From: Methyloglobulus sp.
GTDB taxonomy: Bacteria; Pseudomonadota; Gammaproteobacteria; Methylococcales; Methylomonadaceae
Assembly (NCBI GenBank): GCA_013140405.1
Contig: JABFSV010000225.1
Location: 1 to 13,684, forward strand
Direction of reading: 5' to 3'
Length of the DNA stretch: 13,684 nt
Each line of letters begins with the position of its first letter. The stretch's first letter is position 1. The notes below the pieces were generated by a model, which saw only the letters and a program-made list of their open reading frames with translations, had not been told where the DNA came from and did not search any database. The translations under genes and the position numbers were made by a program. Shown piece after piece: positions 1 to 6,807 of the stretch.

Positions 1-77
1 GCAAGTACGTCATGCACTGCCACAATCTAGTCCATGAAGACCACGCGATGATGATGCGCTGGGATATTATTGATTAA
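1..77 (+). CDS. Multicopper oxidase, C-terminal end (partial)
   Basis: Only the last 24 codons and the stop (TAA at 75-77) are in the window; the frame runs from base 3. The peptide contains H-C-H-N-L-V-H-E-D-H-A-M. This is the terminal copper-binding segment of multicopper oxidases: HCH bridging type 1 and type 3 copper, a further His, and the axial Met of the type 1 site. CotA, bilirubin oxidase and CueO-type enzymes end in this way. The protein oxidises a substrate by one-electron steps and reduces O2 to water, usually in the periplasm. The substrate cannot be told from this tail. The SCO-type copper chaperone gene begins 35 bases downstream on the same strand, which suggests a shared copper-handling operon. 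Confidence 0.85.
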   Translation, partial: KYVMHCHNLVHEDHAMMMRWDIID

Positions 78-112
78 TATCATAATTAATGGCACATACA
101 GGAGAATTTGAC

Positions 113-745
113 ATGAACTCACGAAGACAATTATTAATGGGCATGGGCGCTGCTGCAACTCTCGGCCTACTAGCATGGCCAAAGCTCAACTTGCAACCCA
201 AACTTCCTTATCTGGAAAAATTTGGTAGTGGCCGGCTCCCCAACACCGCGCTGTATACCCACGAAGGCAAGAGCGTTAAGTTTTATGATGATTTGGTTCG
301 CAATAAAGTCGTGGCCATCAATATGATGTACACCGACTGCAAAAGGATTTGTCCTGGAATGACAGCAAATTTACGACAAGTGCAAAAATTGTTTGGCGAC
401 CGGTTGGGACGCGACGTTTTTATGTATTCAATCTCGTTACAACCTGAACTTGATACACCGGAACGTTTGCAAGAGTATGTCAATAAGTATCACATAGGGC
501 CAGGATGGCTGTTTTTGACAGGCGTTGCCAAAGATATTGATCAACTGCGTTTTCGTTTAGGTTTCTATGATCGAGATCCGGTCGTTGATGGCAACAAATC
601 GTCCCATACTGGTATTGTGCGCATCGGAAATGACAAATATGATAGATGGACAATGTCACCGGCACTTGCTCAACCGGAGCAAATACTTGCCACCATTAAC
701 CATGTTGACCCGTTCGTGGTGAATACTGCTGTTAGAAACGGATAA
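113..745 (+). CDS. SCO1/SenC family copper chaperone
   Basis: The 210-residue protein has the thioredoxin-like SCO fold signature. C76-K-R-I-C80-P is the copper-binding CxxxCP motif and H165 (in S-S-H-T-G) the distant histidine ligand. SCO proteins deliver copper to the CuA site of cytochrome oxidase or act as periplasmic thiol-disulfide or copper carriers. The N-terminus, M-N-S-R-R-Q-L-L-M followed by a Gly/Ala/Leu-rich stretch to about residue 22, resembles a twin-arginine export signal or an anchor. I chose the ATG at 113 because GGAG at 101-104 lies at proper distance. An ATG at 89 in the same frame would add eight residues before the arginines and has no such site. It follows the multicopper oxidase end closely, so a copper-loading role for that enzyme is plausible but inferred. 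Confidence 0.92.
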   Translation: MNSRRQLLMGMGAAATLGLLAWPKLNLQPKLPYLEKFGSGRLPNTALYTHEGKSVKFYDDLVRNKVVAINMMYTDCKRICPGMTANLRQVQKLFGDRLGRDVFMYSISLQPELDTPERLQEYVNKYHIGPGWLFLTGVAKDIDQLRFRLGFYDRDPVVDGNKSSHTGIVRIGNDKYDRWTMSPALAQPEQILATINHVDPFVVNTAVRNG

Positions 746-811
746 CCCATATTTTACCCCTTGTTGGGTATAAAACGAGGGAAGCGGGATAGCAAAGCGA
801 TAAGATGGGCT

Positions 812-865
812 TATAGGATATGACGAACGAGGAGGCATCTCCGCGTACCTCGGCAGCATCCTATA
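812..865. repeat. Imperfect palindrome in the SCO/HerA intergenic region
   Basis: TATAGGAT (812-819) is inverted as ATCCTATA (858-865). Inside it CGAGG (828-832) is inverted as CCTCG (848-852). The two arms make a hairpin with an internal loop in the 167-base space between the converging SCO and HerA-type genes. It could end transcription from either side or be a dispersed palindromic repeat. It has no U-run typical of an intrinsic terminator. A further short CCGC/GCGG pair lies at 879-898. I see no gene in this interval. Confidence 0.5.
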
Positions 866-912
866 CAAAAACATCTCACCGCTTTGATGCCTTTGCGGAC
901 GGTTTAATCGGC

Positions 913-2574
913 TTACTTCCTCGTTTGCGTTCGCCATAAATTAACAATCTCTTCCACATCCAGGTCAGTCGGCCCTTCCCGCCAACTGGTGAAATAATCG
1001 ACATCATTGCTCTTCGGCTCTGGATTGGGACGGTAGATTTGTACGCGGGTGGGTAGCGGCGCGGCTTCGCCCAAAACCAATGCCTCACCTCGTCCCAGTG
1101 AGGTCAAAATATCTGTCAGGTCGCCTTCCGCTTCTGGAACTAAACCCTTAATGTAAGCCTGATCTTCAGGGTTAGTGGTACGTAAACAGATAAACGAACT
1201 GCATTGTGCCAGCATAGTTTCGGACAATTCGGTAGGCCGCTGGCTGACTACACCAATCGACACGCCGTATTTCCTGCCTTCTTTGGCGATGCGTTCCATC
1301 ATCTTTTTTGTGCCTTCAAACTGCCCACCTTTTTCCCTTGGAATATAGGCATGGGCCTCTTCGCAAATCAAGGTAATGGGAAAATCACGCCGCCTTGGAT
1401 TCCAATAATTGAATTCGTAAGCTAACCGACCAACCTGCGCCGATACCGCTGGCCTTACATCAGTCGGCACTGAACTTAAATCAATCACTGTAATATTGGC
1501 TTTTTTCGCACCAAGACCCACAAATTGCCGTAACAAATCCGCCATACTGGCTGAATTATTGCGGATTTTAGGTTTGAGCAAGAAATCGTAACGGACATCA
1601 TTGAACCGACTTTGCATTCGGATCAGAAACTCGTCGAACTGCCCGAACAAAGCGCCTTGCACTTTGCCGAAATCTTTCCTTTCCTCGTTGGCATTCTTAA
1701 ATTGCATGTACATTTCCGCCAAGGAAAAATAAATCGGCGTGTCGATGGAAACAGTACCCATACCGATTTGCTTGGCCTCCTTACGCTTGAGCTGTTGCAA
1801 TATCTCCCGCATAAAAGACATTTGCAAAGTCGCACCTTTGTCATCCCGGTCGATGAACAAATCCACCAGCTCGGCATACGTCATCATCCAGTATGGCATT
1901 TCCATTTCCATTGCATCGACGTATTGCACGATTTCATCCGGAAATGCTGAATGCACAGTGCCATCGTTATCCTTCCAGCAATACTCGCCATGCAAATCCA
2001 ACATGATGATGTGGGTTTTCGGCATGGCTTTAATGGTGTTTTGGATGAGGCTGGTCACCGCCCAGGATTTACCTGAGCCAGATTGCCCAATAATGGCAAA
2101 ATGACGACCAAAAAGCGCCCTGGGATCAAGGCTTAGGTGATAATCCTTATGGGAGGACAACTGGCCGATAAAGAATTGATAGTCGCGGAATTTTGAAAAA
2201 ATCGCATTGATTTCATGGAGGCCAACTGCATAAACTTCAGCGCCCGGTGTTGGATAATGGCGAACCCCGCGAATAAAAGTCCCATTATCTTGTATTTCAC
2301 CGACCGGAATCAGCGAAATAAAACGATCCGTCATACGCCTGTCCGAGGTATCGAAACGGTCTTTTCCCCAAGTTTTGAATACCAACGCCAACACATTGAT
2401 ACTCTTTTGTCTGACAACGGTATAAGACCCTATCTGGCCCGCGAGCATTTCTTCACCATCTATGGTGATGATGGGGAAATTGCCCGAATGCTCCTTAGCG
2501 ACCCGCGCTTCCATGCCATTGCCACGGACTTCAGTTAAATAACCGATAAGCGTATTGGATTGTTGTGCTGTCAT
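913..2574 (-). CDS. HerA-type ATPase (FtsK-HerA superfamily, DUF87)
   Basis: The 553-residue protein has the layout of bacterial HerA homologues. A beta-rich N-terminal barrel region (about 1-130) precedes a RecA-like motor. The Walker A motif is G-Q-S-G-S-G-K-S (163-170). The Walker B strand ends L-I-C-E-E-A-H (about 402-408), with E405/E406 the acidic pair. A polar motif V-S-Q-R-P-T-E (443-449) follows. HerA proteins form hexameric rings that translocate DNA. In archaea they work with the nuclease NurA in end resection, and in some bacterial defence systems they pair with SIR2 or other nucleases. Neither partner is visible here: neighbours are a SCO gene (convergent) and queA, 105 bases upstream on the same strand. 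The start follows an AGGA at short distance. Family assignment is firm; the cellular role is unknown. Confidence 0.9.
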   Translation of the reverse strand: MTAQQSNTLIGYLTEVRGNGMEARVAKEHSGNFPIITIDGEEMLAGQIGSYTVVRQKSINVLALVFKTWGKDRFDTSDRRMTDRFISLIPVGEIQDNGTFIRGVRHYPTPGAEVYAVGLHEINAIFSKFRDYQFFIGQLSSHKDYHLSLDPRALFGRHFAIIGQSGSGKSWAVTSLIQNTIKAMPKTHIIMLDLHGEYCWKDNDGTVHSAFPDEIVQYVDAMEMEMPYWMMTYAELVDLFIDRDDKGATLQMSFMREILQQLKRKEAKQIGMGTVSIDTPIYFSLAEMYMQFKNANEERKDFGKVQGALFGQFDEFLIRMQSRFNDVRYDFLLKPKIRNNSASMADLLRQFVGLGAKKANITVIDLSSVPTDVRPAVSAQVGRLAYEFNYWNPRRRDFPITLICEEAHAYIPREKGGQFEGTKKMMERIAKEGRKYGVSIGVVSQRPTELSETMLAQCSSFICLRTTNPEDQAYIKGLVPEAEGDLTDILTSLGRGEALVLGEAAPLPTRVQIYRPNPEPKSNDVDYFTSWREGPTDLDVEEIVNLWRTQTRK

Positions 2575-2679
2575 GTCCTGACCTTTTCAAGATAAAGTGG
2601 GTTAAGCTTAGACCAGTTTTATGAGGAGTTGAAACCTTATCTGAATACACCATTGCGTGAGACGGCATTCAGCCAAAAA

Positions 2680-3702
2680 TCACTCACTCAAAAACATCGC
2701 ATCGCCATAACTGAAAAATCGGTAAGACTGGTTTATTGCATGTTGATAAGCATCCATCATAGGCTGATAGCCCACAAAAGCGGCGACCAGCATCAGCAAA
2801 GTGGATTCCGGCAGATGGAAATTAGTCAGCATGGCATCCACGGATTTGAACTGATAGCCCGGCGTAATAAACAAATCGGTATCGCCAAACCCAGGTTCAA
2901 GTCGCCCCGCTTGGGAAGCCGACTCCAACGCCCTGACTGCCGTCGTGCCAATGGCAATAACCCGTCCACCTCTGGCTCTGGTTTCCTGAACAGCCGCAAC
3001 CGTTTCTGGCAACACGGAATAACATTCTTTGTGCATGATATGTTGCGACAAATCCTCCACCCTAACGGGCTGAAAAGTGCCGCTACCGACATGCAACGTT
3101 ACATAAGCGGTTGCCACGCCTTTGGCCTTGATTTTCTCCATCATCGCCAAGTCAAAATGCAAGCTGGCAGTTGGTGCAGCAACTGCGCCAGCGTGCTTGG
3201 CAAAAACACTCTGGTAGCGGCTGACATCGGCTTCATCATCTACACGATTAATATAAGGCGGTAAAGGAATATGGCCAATCTGCTCTAATATATGTGGCAA
3301 ATGGGCATTACTTTTAAATTCCAGCCGAAACATATCATCTGCCCTACCCTGCACTGTGCAGCAATAGCCTTTATCCAGCCTGATTAAAGCGCCTTCTTTG
3401 GGGGTCTTACTCGCCCTAACAAGCGCAATGGCATGATTGTCATCCAGAATTCGTTCAATAAGGATTTCGACTTTCCCCCCAGTCGCTTTAGTACCGAACA
3501 AGCGGGCAGGAATAACCTTGGTGTCGTTAAAAACCAGCAGATCACGTTCGTCGATTAAATCAATAAAATCGGCAAACTGTTTGTCGGCACTCTGCCCCGT
3601 CTGTTTATTCACGCATAACAGGCGGCTGGCATGGCGTTCCGGCAACGGTTTTTGGGCGATTAACTCTTCGGGCAGTTGATAGGTAAAATCACTTTTCTTC
3701 AT
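2680..3702 (-). CDS. queA: S-adenosylmethionine:tRNA ribosyltransferase-isomerase QueA
   Basis: QueA transfers and isomerises the ribosyl part of S-adenosylmethionine onto 7-aminomethyl-7-deazaguanine in the tRNA wobble position. The product is epoxyqueuosine. The 340-residue product has the usual length and family landmarks: the start M-K-K-S-D-F-x-Y-x-L-P-E-E-L-I-A, the segment T-L-H-V-G-x-G-T-F, H-L-P-E-S-T-L-L (about 296-303), and Y-G-D-A-M-F-L near the C-terminus. I chose the ATG at 3702 over the in-frame ATG at 3756, since homologues begin at M-K-K-S-D-F and the extra 18 residues look non-coding. No strong ribosome-binding site is visible. In many genomes queA is followed by tgt; here the next gene is the HerA-type ATPase. 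QueG, the next enzyme of the pathway, is encoded about 5 kb away. Confidence 0.97.
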   Translation of the reverse strand: MKKSDFTYQLPEELIAQKPLPERHASRLLCVNKQTGQSADKQFADFIDLIDERDLLVFNDTKVIPARLFGTKATGGKVEILIERILDDNHAIALVRASKTPKEGALIRLDKGYCCTVQGRADDMFRLEFKSNAHLPHILEQIGHIPLPPYINRVDDEADVSRYQSVFAKHAGAVAAPTASLHFDLAMMEKIKAKGVATAYVTLHVGSGTFQPVRVEDLSQHIMHKECYSVLPETVAAVQETRARGGRVIAIGTTAVRALESASQAGRLEPGFGDTDLFITPGYQFKSVDAMLTNFHLPESTLLMLVAAFVGYQPMMDAYQHAINQSYRFFSYGDAMFLSE

Positions 3703-3750
3703 GGTGGGCGATGTTATCAGGTTAATCTGACAAATACACCTAAAATGGAC

Positions 3751-3779
3751 TGGCAATTTAAATCAAGTATACCTATAAT
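3751..3779 (+). promoter_or_regulatory. Putative sigma-70 promoter of tRNA-Leu
   Basis: A perfect TATAAT lies at 3774-3779, with TGGCAA at 3751-3756 as a weak -35 element and 17 bases between. A GC-rich ACGCG follows the -10, the usual discriminator of growth-rate-controlled stable RNA promoters. The tRNA begins 12 bases after the -10 hexamer. Confidence 0.75.
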
Positions 3780-3790
3780 ACGCGTTCTTT

Positions 3791-3877
3791 GCCGGGATGG
3801 CGGAACTGGTAGACGCGCCGGATTCAAAATCCGGTGATGGTGACATCGTGCCGGTTCGATTCCGGCTCTCGGTACCA
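3791..3877 (+). tRNA. tRNA-Leu (anticodon CAA)
   Basis: This is an 87-base class II tRNA with an encoded CCA end. The acceptor stem GCCGGGA pairs with TCTCGGT (one G-U), followed by discriminator A and CCA at 3875-3877. The anticodon stem CCGGA/TCCGG encloses loop TTCAAAA, with anticodon CAA at 3825-3827, reading UUG. A variable arm (about GGTGATGGTGACATC) and the T-loop GGTTCGATTCC are present. It stands alone between divergent queA and convergent rlpA. Confidence 0.97.
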
Positions 3878-3909
3878 ATTTAGGATACAGAGAATGGCAA
3901 AGACAAGCT

Positions 3910-3943
3910 AAACCCGCAAGCTGAAAGGCTTAGCGGGTTTTTT
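3910..3943 (+). terminator. Rho-independent terminator after tRNA-Leu
   Basis: AAACCCGC-AAGC (3910-3921) pairs with GCTT-A-GCGGGTTT (3928-3940) around a six-base loop, with one bulged A, and runs into a T-tract. It lies 33 bases past the tRNA 3' end and is a classic intrinsic terminator. The 116 bases from here to the rlpA stop codon hold nothing else I can name. Confidence 0.88.
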
Positions 3944-4059
3944 ATTGTCCGTAAACTGTCATGTTCGAGGAAGCAGGGGCTTTAAAAAGTCAAAACAACT
4001 ACTTTATGAAACGGACATTATCTTGACCCTAACAAGAGACGAAGATTACAGCCGATTTT

Positions 4060-4581
4060 TTAATCGCCACCAAGGTAATCGACTTTTACCTTTGCCAGTC
4101 CCCCTAACCCTATTTTTCTGGCGGCACCATGTGACAAGTCGATTATCCTGTTATGTTTGAAAGGCCCCCTATCGTTCACCGTTAGAACAACCGACCGTCC
4201 ATTGCGTAAATTAGTCACCCGTACCTTACTTGGCAACGGCAAGGTTTTATGGGCAGCAGAAACGCCATTCGGCGAAAAACGTGTACCCATCGCTGTTTTT
4301 GACCCTGATTCCGAACCATACCAGGATGCCATGCCAACTTCACTGTAACCAGCGGCAGAAGCCATGGGATAATACATTTTGCCTTTGACCCGATAAGGCC
4401 GATTGTACGCACGCTTATGGCGGTAATCATGATGCCGTGAACCACGATACTCTTTTGCTGCCGGAACGCTTAACTGTGGCGGATCAGAAGCACAGCCGCT
4501 TAGTAGGCTAATTGCCAACAATGCCGCACCAAGAAGGCCGAATTGTGGATGACTTCTGAAGGAATAAAAATATTGAGCCAT
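4060..4581 (-). CDS. rlpA: RlpA-like lipoprotein (septal peptidoglycan hydrolase family), catalytic Glu replaced
   Basis: The 173-residue protein has a signal peptide ending in lipobox L-L-S-G-C30, so it should be a lipoprotein. Residues about 80-170 form the double-psi beta-barrel of RlpA: A-S-W-Y-G (85-89), S-A-A-H-K-T-L-P (108-115), V-N-D-R-G-P-F (135-141) and R-I-I-D-L-S (145-150). RlpA of Pseudomonas aeruginosa is a lytic transglycosylase that cleaves glycan strands lacking stem peptides, with Glu120, His131 and Asp157 as key residues (from memory). Here His111 and Asp137 keep the same spacing, but the Glu position is Thr100 (in T-A-M-G-T-R-F). The loop before it is also one residue shorter and lacks F-H-G. 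There is no C-terminal SPOR domain. The protein may bind peptidoglycan without cutting it, or use another mechanism. No clear ribosome-binding site is seen. Confidence 0.88.
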   Translation of the reverse strand: MAQYFYSFRSHPQFGLLGAALLAISLLSGCASDPPQLSVPAAKEYRGSRHHDYRHKRAYNRPYRVKGKMYYPMASAAGYSEVGMASWYGSESGSKTAMGTRFSPNGVSAAHKTLPLPSKVRVTNLRNGRSVVLTVNDRGPFKHNRIIDLSHGAARKIGLGGLAKVKVDYLGGD

Positions 4582-4590
4582 ATATTGAAT

Positions 4591-4731
4591 TTACATCACA
4601 CAAATATCGTCATTGTCGAATTCTAGTGCCATTTTCGGCGGCAGATATTGCACCGTCAAGGCATGATTTTTAATGGCATCCAGCTTATTATCCACATCTA
4701 CACAGGCACTATAACGGCGCGGACAATACTC
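4591..4731 (-). pseudogene. Possible C-terminal gene remnant upstream of rlpA
   Basis: Read on the - strand, 46 sense codons run from a TAG (4732-4734) to TAA (4591-4593), ending nine bases before the rlpA ATG and in the same frame as it. The peptide has a protein-like composition (segments A-I-K-N-H-A-L-T-V-Q-Y-L-P-P-K-M and E-F-D-N-D-D-I) but no usable start codon near its beginning. It may be the tail of a decayed gene once transcribed with rlpA. I do not recognise the family, and it could be chance. Confidence 0.3.
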
Positions 4732-4797
4732 CTATAACATTAAATGCTTATTAAGGCATATTTCAACCTTACTTGCACACGCAATAACAGTAAGTGG

Positions 4798-4951
4798 CCT
4801 CGACGAACGCAGTGGAATCGAGGATAAACGAAGCCTACGCTCGTTCCCAATCTCCAGATTGGGAACACTATTTTTGGAAGCTCTTGCTTCCTTTATTAAT
4901 ACTTGAAGCTAGAGCTTACAAGCTGTGGATTCCCAAGCTGGAGCTTGGGAA
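4798..4951. repeat. Cluster of palindromic repeats upstream of the beta-propeller gene
   Basis: Several hairpins are packed into about 155 bases: CCTCGA (4798-4803)/TCGAGG (4818-4823); GTTCCCAATCT (4843-4853)/AGATTGGGAAC (4856-4866), a perfect 11-bp stem; GGAAGC (4876-4881)/GCTTCC (4886-4891); a weaker CTTGAAGCT/AGCTTACAAG pair; and TTCCCAAGCT (4930-4939)/AGCTTGGGAA (4942-4951). The second and last belong to the same family as the 15-bp palindrome at 6244-6275. The hairpin at 4843-4866 is followed by a T-run (4871-4875) and could also end transcription. The cluster looks like dispersed palindromic repeats of the REP or MITE kind. The rest of 4732-4961 shows no gene. Confidence 0.75.
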
Positions 4952-4961
4952 AAAGCAATAA

Positions 4962-4989
4962 TTGACTCTCCTGAATTTGGATGTAATAT
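4962..4989 (+). promoter_or_regulatory. Putative promoter of the beta-propeller gene
   Basis: TTGACT (4962-4967) and TAATAT (4984-4989) are separated by 16 bases and lie 34 bases ahead of the start codon. The -35 matches five of six consensus bases and the -10 four of six. Confidence 0.5.
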
Positions 4990-5023
4990 GGATACCTATA
5001 GCATCATTTTTTAGGCAAAGCTA

Positions 5024-6214
5024 ATGAAATCATTGATATTTATTGCAATAGTTAGTGTTTTTGCTCCATTTGTTCGCGCCGCCCCTATCCTGAACACAAT
5101 TGACGAAAGTCCGAACGTCTATATCGAGATGGGTAAAAGCCATGCCCTAGTCGTCAATAAAGGCATTCCAGTTATAGCTTATAACGTAATTGATCGTACT
5201 GGCGACAATATCCTTACCCATCAGTTCAAACTGGCCTATTGTTTCTCGGACTGCGATACCAATCCCCAATTCGCAAACCATTCAATTGTTAGTGCCGCTT
5301 CCTCGCTTGGCGGAATGGTGAAATTGGCGGTAAATGGCAATAATATTCCGTTGATTGCTTACTACGAAGGTTTAAATAACGGATTCATAACCTTAGCTAG
5401 TTGTACAAAAAATTGCTTTACGCCCTCCCCAACTTACCGAATAGCAAAAACGGATTTATCCTTGCCTGTCAGGCCCGGTTTTGATTTTAAATTAGACAAA
5501 GGTCGCCCAGTATTTGCGTTCGGAAACAACAACATTACAATCGCCTATTGCACACAAGGTTGCTATTCGGCAAATCCGGTATTTTTTAAACGGGTGATTC
5601 CATTAAATATTGGCAATATCAGCAAAATCGTGCTGAAGTTGGTGAACGGCAATCCGGTCATCGGTTACGAAAGAACGTTAGATTTCGGGTATACCAAAAT
5701 TGGGTATGTGGGATTAATTTATTGTAGCGCTGCTTGTTATTCCAATGTCGGCCAATACAGCGGATATACTTTGGCACACGGATCAATTAACACCAAAACT
5801 TCTTTTGATTTTGCCATAGACAGTCAAGGCCGTCCCGTGTTGGCTTACGCATTTGATGATGGCATGAAAATCGCGAAATGCATTGAGAATTGCTACTCGG
5901 CGAACCCAGTATTTCAACATGTGCTTGTGGATAAAAACGGTTCATTCCCTGCGCTTGCCCTAAGAAATGGAGTTCTGCCCTATATCAGTTACAACAACGC
6001 ACTCATCAATACACAAAACTTAAGAATTGCTTTTTGTGTTAGCGATTGTGATCTGCCCACAGCAATATATGGAAAAAGAAACCTAGATCTCGAATATAAA
6101 TCAGGATTGCCGTCTGACATAGAATTTAGCGCAGGGAATCCTGTCGTATCTTATTATCAGGCTTGGAGTAACGATTTAAGACTGGCTAAATGCGATAAAC
6201 CAGGATGTGGTTAG
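5024..6214 (+). CDS. Exported seven-repeat protein with paired cysteines, putative beta-propeller
   Basis: The 396-residue protein starts with a Sec signal peptide (hydrophobic 3-17, likely cleavage after V-R-A-A near residue 20). The rest is seven repeats of 49-58 residues. Each has a G-x-P-V-(I/L)-A-Y-like strand (starting near 47, 107, 160, 209, 269, 316, 371). About 13-22 residues later comes (L/I)-A-x-C-x3-C: Cys pairs 73/77, 127/131, 176/180, 234/238, 286/290, 338/342 and 390/395. Repeats 3 and 5 share C-Y-S-A-N-P-V-F. The count, length and strand pattern fit a seven-bladed beta-propeller of the sialidase/BNR-like sort, with a small disulfide loop in each blade. No catalytic residues are recognisable, so binding to a surface, glycan or protein is a guess. 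It stands alone, with palindromic repeats on both sides. Only a weak AGG precedes the ATG. Confidence 0.8.
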   Translation: MKSLIFIAIVSVFAPFVRAAPILNTIDESPNVYIEMGKSHALVVNKGIPVIAYNVIDRTGDNILTHQFKLAYCFSDCDTNPQFANHSIVSAASSLGGMVKLAVNGNNIPLIAYYEGLNNGFITLASCTKNCFTPSPTYRIAKTDLSLPVRPGFDFKLDKGRPVFAFGNNNITIAYCTQGCYSANPVFFKRVIPLNIGNISKIVLKLVNGNPVIGYERTLDFGYTKIGYVGLIYCSAACYSNVGQYSGYTLAHGSINTKTSFDFAIDSQGRPVLAYAFDDGMKIAKCIENCYSANPVFQHVLVDKNGSFPALALRNGVLPYISYNNALINTQNLRIAFCVSDCDLPTAIYGKRNLDLEYKSGLPSDIEFSAGNPVVSYYQAWSNDLRLAKCDKPGCG

Positions 6215-6243
6215 CATACATAGCCTTGGGCAAAACCGAGTAC

Positions 6244-6275
6244 GCTCGTTCCCAAGCTTGAGCTTGGGAACGAGC
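6244..6275. repeat. Perfect 15-bp palindrome downstream of the beta-propeller gene
   Basis: GCTCGTTCCCAAGCT (6244-6258) is followed by TG and its exact reverse complement (6261-6275). It shares the TTCCCAA...TTGGGAA core with the palindromes at 4843-4866 and 4930-4951. It lies 30 bases after the propeller stop codon and could form a strong 3' hairpin, although no T-run follows. Confidence 0.85.
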
Positions 6276-6367
6276 AATCCTAGGTTGAAAATTAGGATGC
6301 CAATCATGCAGCCCTGTATATCACATTGCCGCCGTGAGCAGTTATGTGACATTTGGGGTATAAAAAT

Positions 6368-6395
6368 GTCAGGTAACGCACAGGCACAACCTGAC
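6368..6395. terminator. Inverted repeat between convergent propeller gene and tsaE
   Basis: GTCAGGT (6368-6374) and ACCTGAC (6389-6395) form a 7-bp stem with a 14-base loop just past the tsaE stop codon. The position suits a transcript end for the - strand operon, but there is no good T-run on either side, so this is tentative. Confidence 0.35.
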
Positions 6396-6399
6396 CCTA

Positions 6400-6807
6400 C
6401 TAGGCTATTTCCACTACCCGCCCTTGTCCCTGCACAGACAAGGTAATTACCACATCTGGTTCCGGCAAAAATCCTTTGCCCTTATCAGGCCATTCGATAA
6501 AGCAAATACTGTCTTGGTTGAAATAGTCGTTGATTCCTATCCATTCCAACTCTTCTGGATCATTAAGCCTGTATAAATCAAAATGAAACAGTTTTTGTCC
6601 GGCTACGGTGTATTCTTCCACCAAGTTATAGGTGGGGCTTTTGACAATGCCTGTGTAGCCTGCTGCACGCAAATAACCTCTTACCAAGGTGGTTTTACCT
6701 GCACCTAACTCGCCTTGTAAAAAAACCACACTTTTGGGTGCCAACGATTGAAAAAGTTCAGCCCCAAAATGCTCGGTTTCTTCAGTATTTTGTAAAATTT
6801 TTATCAT
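6400..6807 (-). CDS. tsaE: tRNA threonylcarbamoyladenosine biosynthesis ATPase TsaE
   Basis: TsaE is the P-loop ATPase that acts with TsaB and TsaD to transfer the threonylcarbamoyl group onto A37 of ANN-decoding tRNAs. The 135-residue product has family length. The Walker A motif G-E-L-G-A-G-K-T-T is at 32-40, followed by K-S-P-T-Y-N-L-V-E-E-Y (56-66), H-F-D-L-Y-R-L (75-81) and F-I-E-W-P-D-K-G (103-110). The ATG at 6807 overlaps the nnr stop by one base (TGATG), showing translational coupling. A TTG one codon upstream, at 6810, is also possible. Order nnr-tsaE is the classic one, but the amiB-mutL genes that follow in E. coli are absent here. Confidence 0.96.
   Translation of the reverse strand: MIKILQNTEETEHFGAELFQSLAPKSVVFLQGELGAGKTTLVRGYLRAAGYTGIVKSPTYNLVEEYTVAGQKLFHFDLYRLNDPEELEWIGINDYFNQDSICFIEWPDKGKGFLPEPDVVITLSVQGQGRVVEIA

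Noticed and set aside
89..112. An upstream ATG for the SCO gene.
   Set aside because: The later ATG at 113 has a GGAG site at good distance and puts the twin-arginine-like motif at the very N-terminus.
2680..3877. A functional link between queA and the adjacent tRNA gene.
   Set aside because: Queuosine is placed in tRNAs with GUN anticodons (Tyr, His, Asn, Asp). The neighbour is tRNA-Leu(CAA), which is not a QueA substrate, and the genes are divergent.
3945..4160. A 71-codon + strand open frame after the tRNA terminator.
   Set aside because: It overlaps the rlpA 3' end on the opposite strand, starts within the terminator tail and has no ribosome-binding site or recognisable content.
6207..6446. 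A 79-codon + strand open frame after the propeller gene.
   Set aside because: It runs through the 15-bp palindrome and into the 3' end of tsaE on the other strand. Composition and position point to chance.
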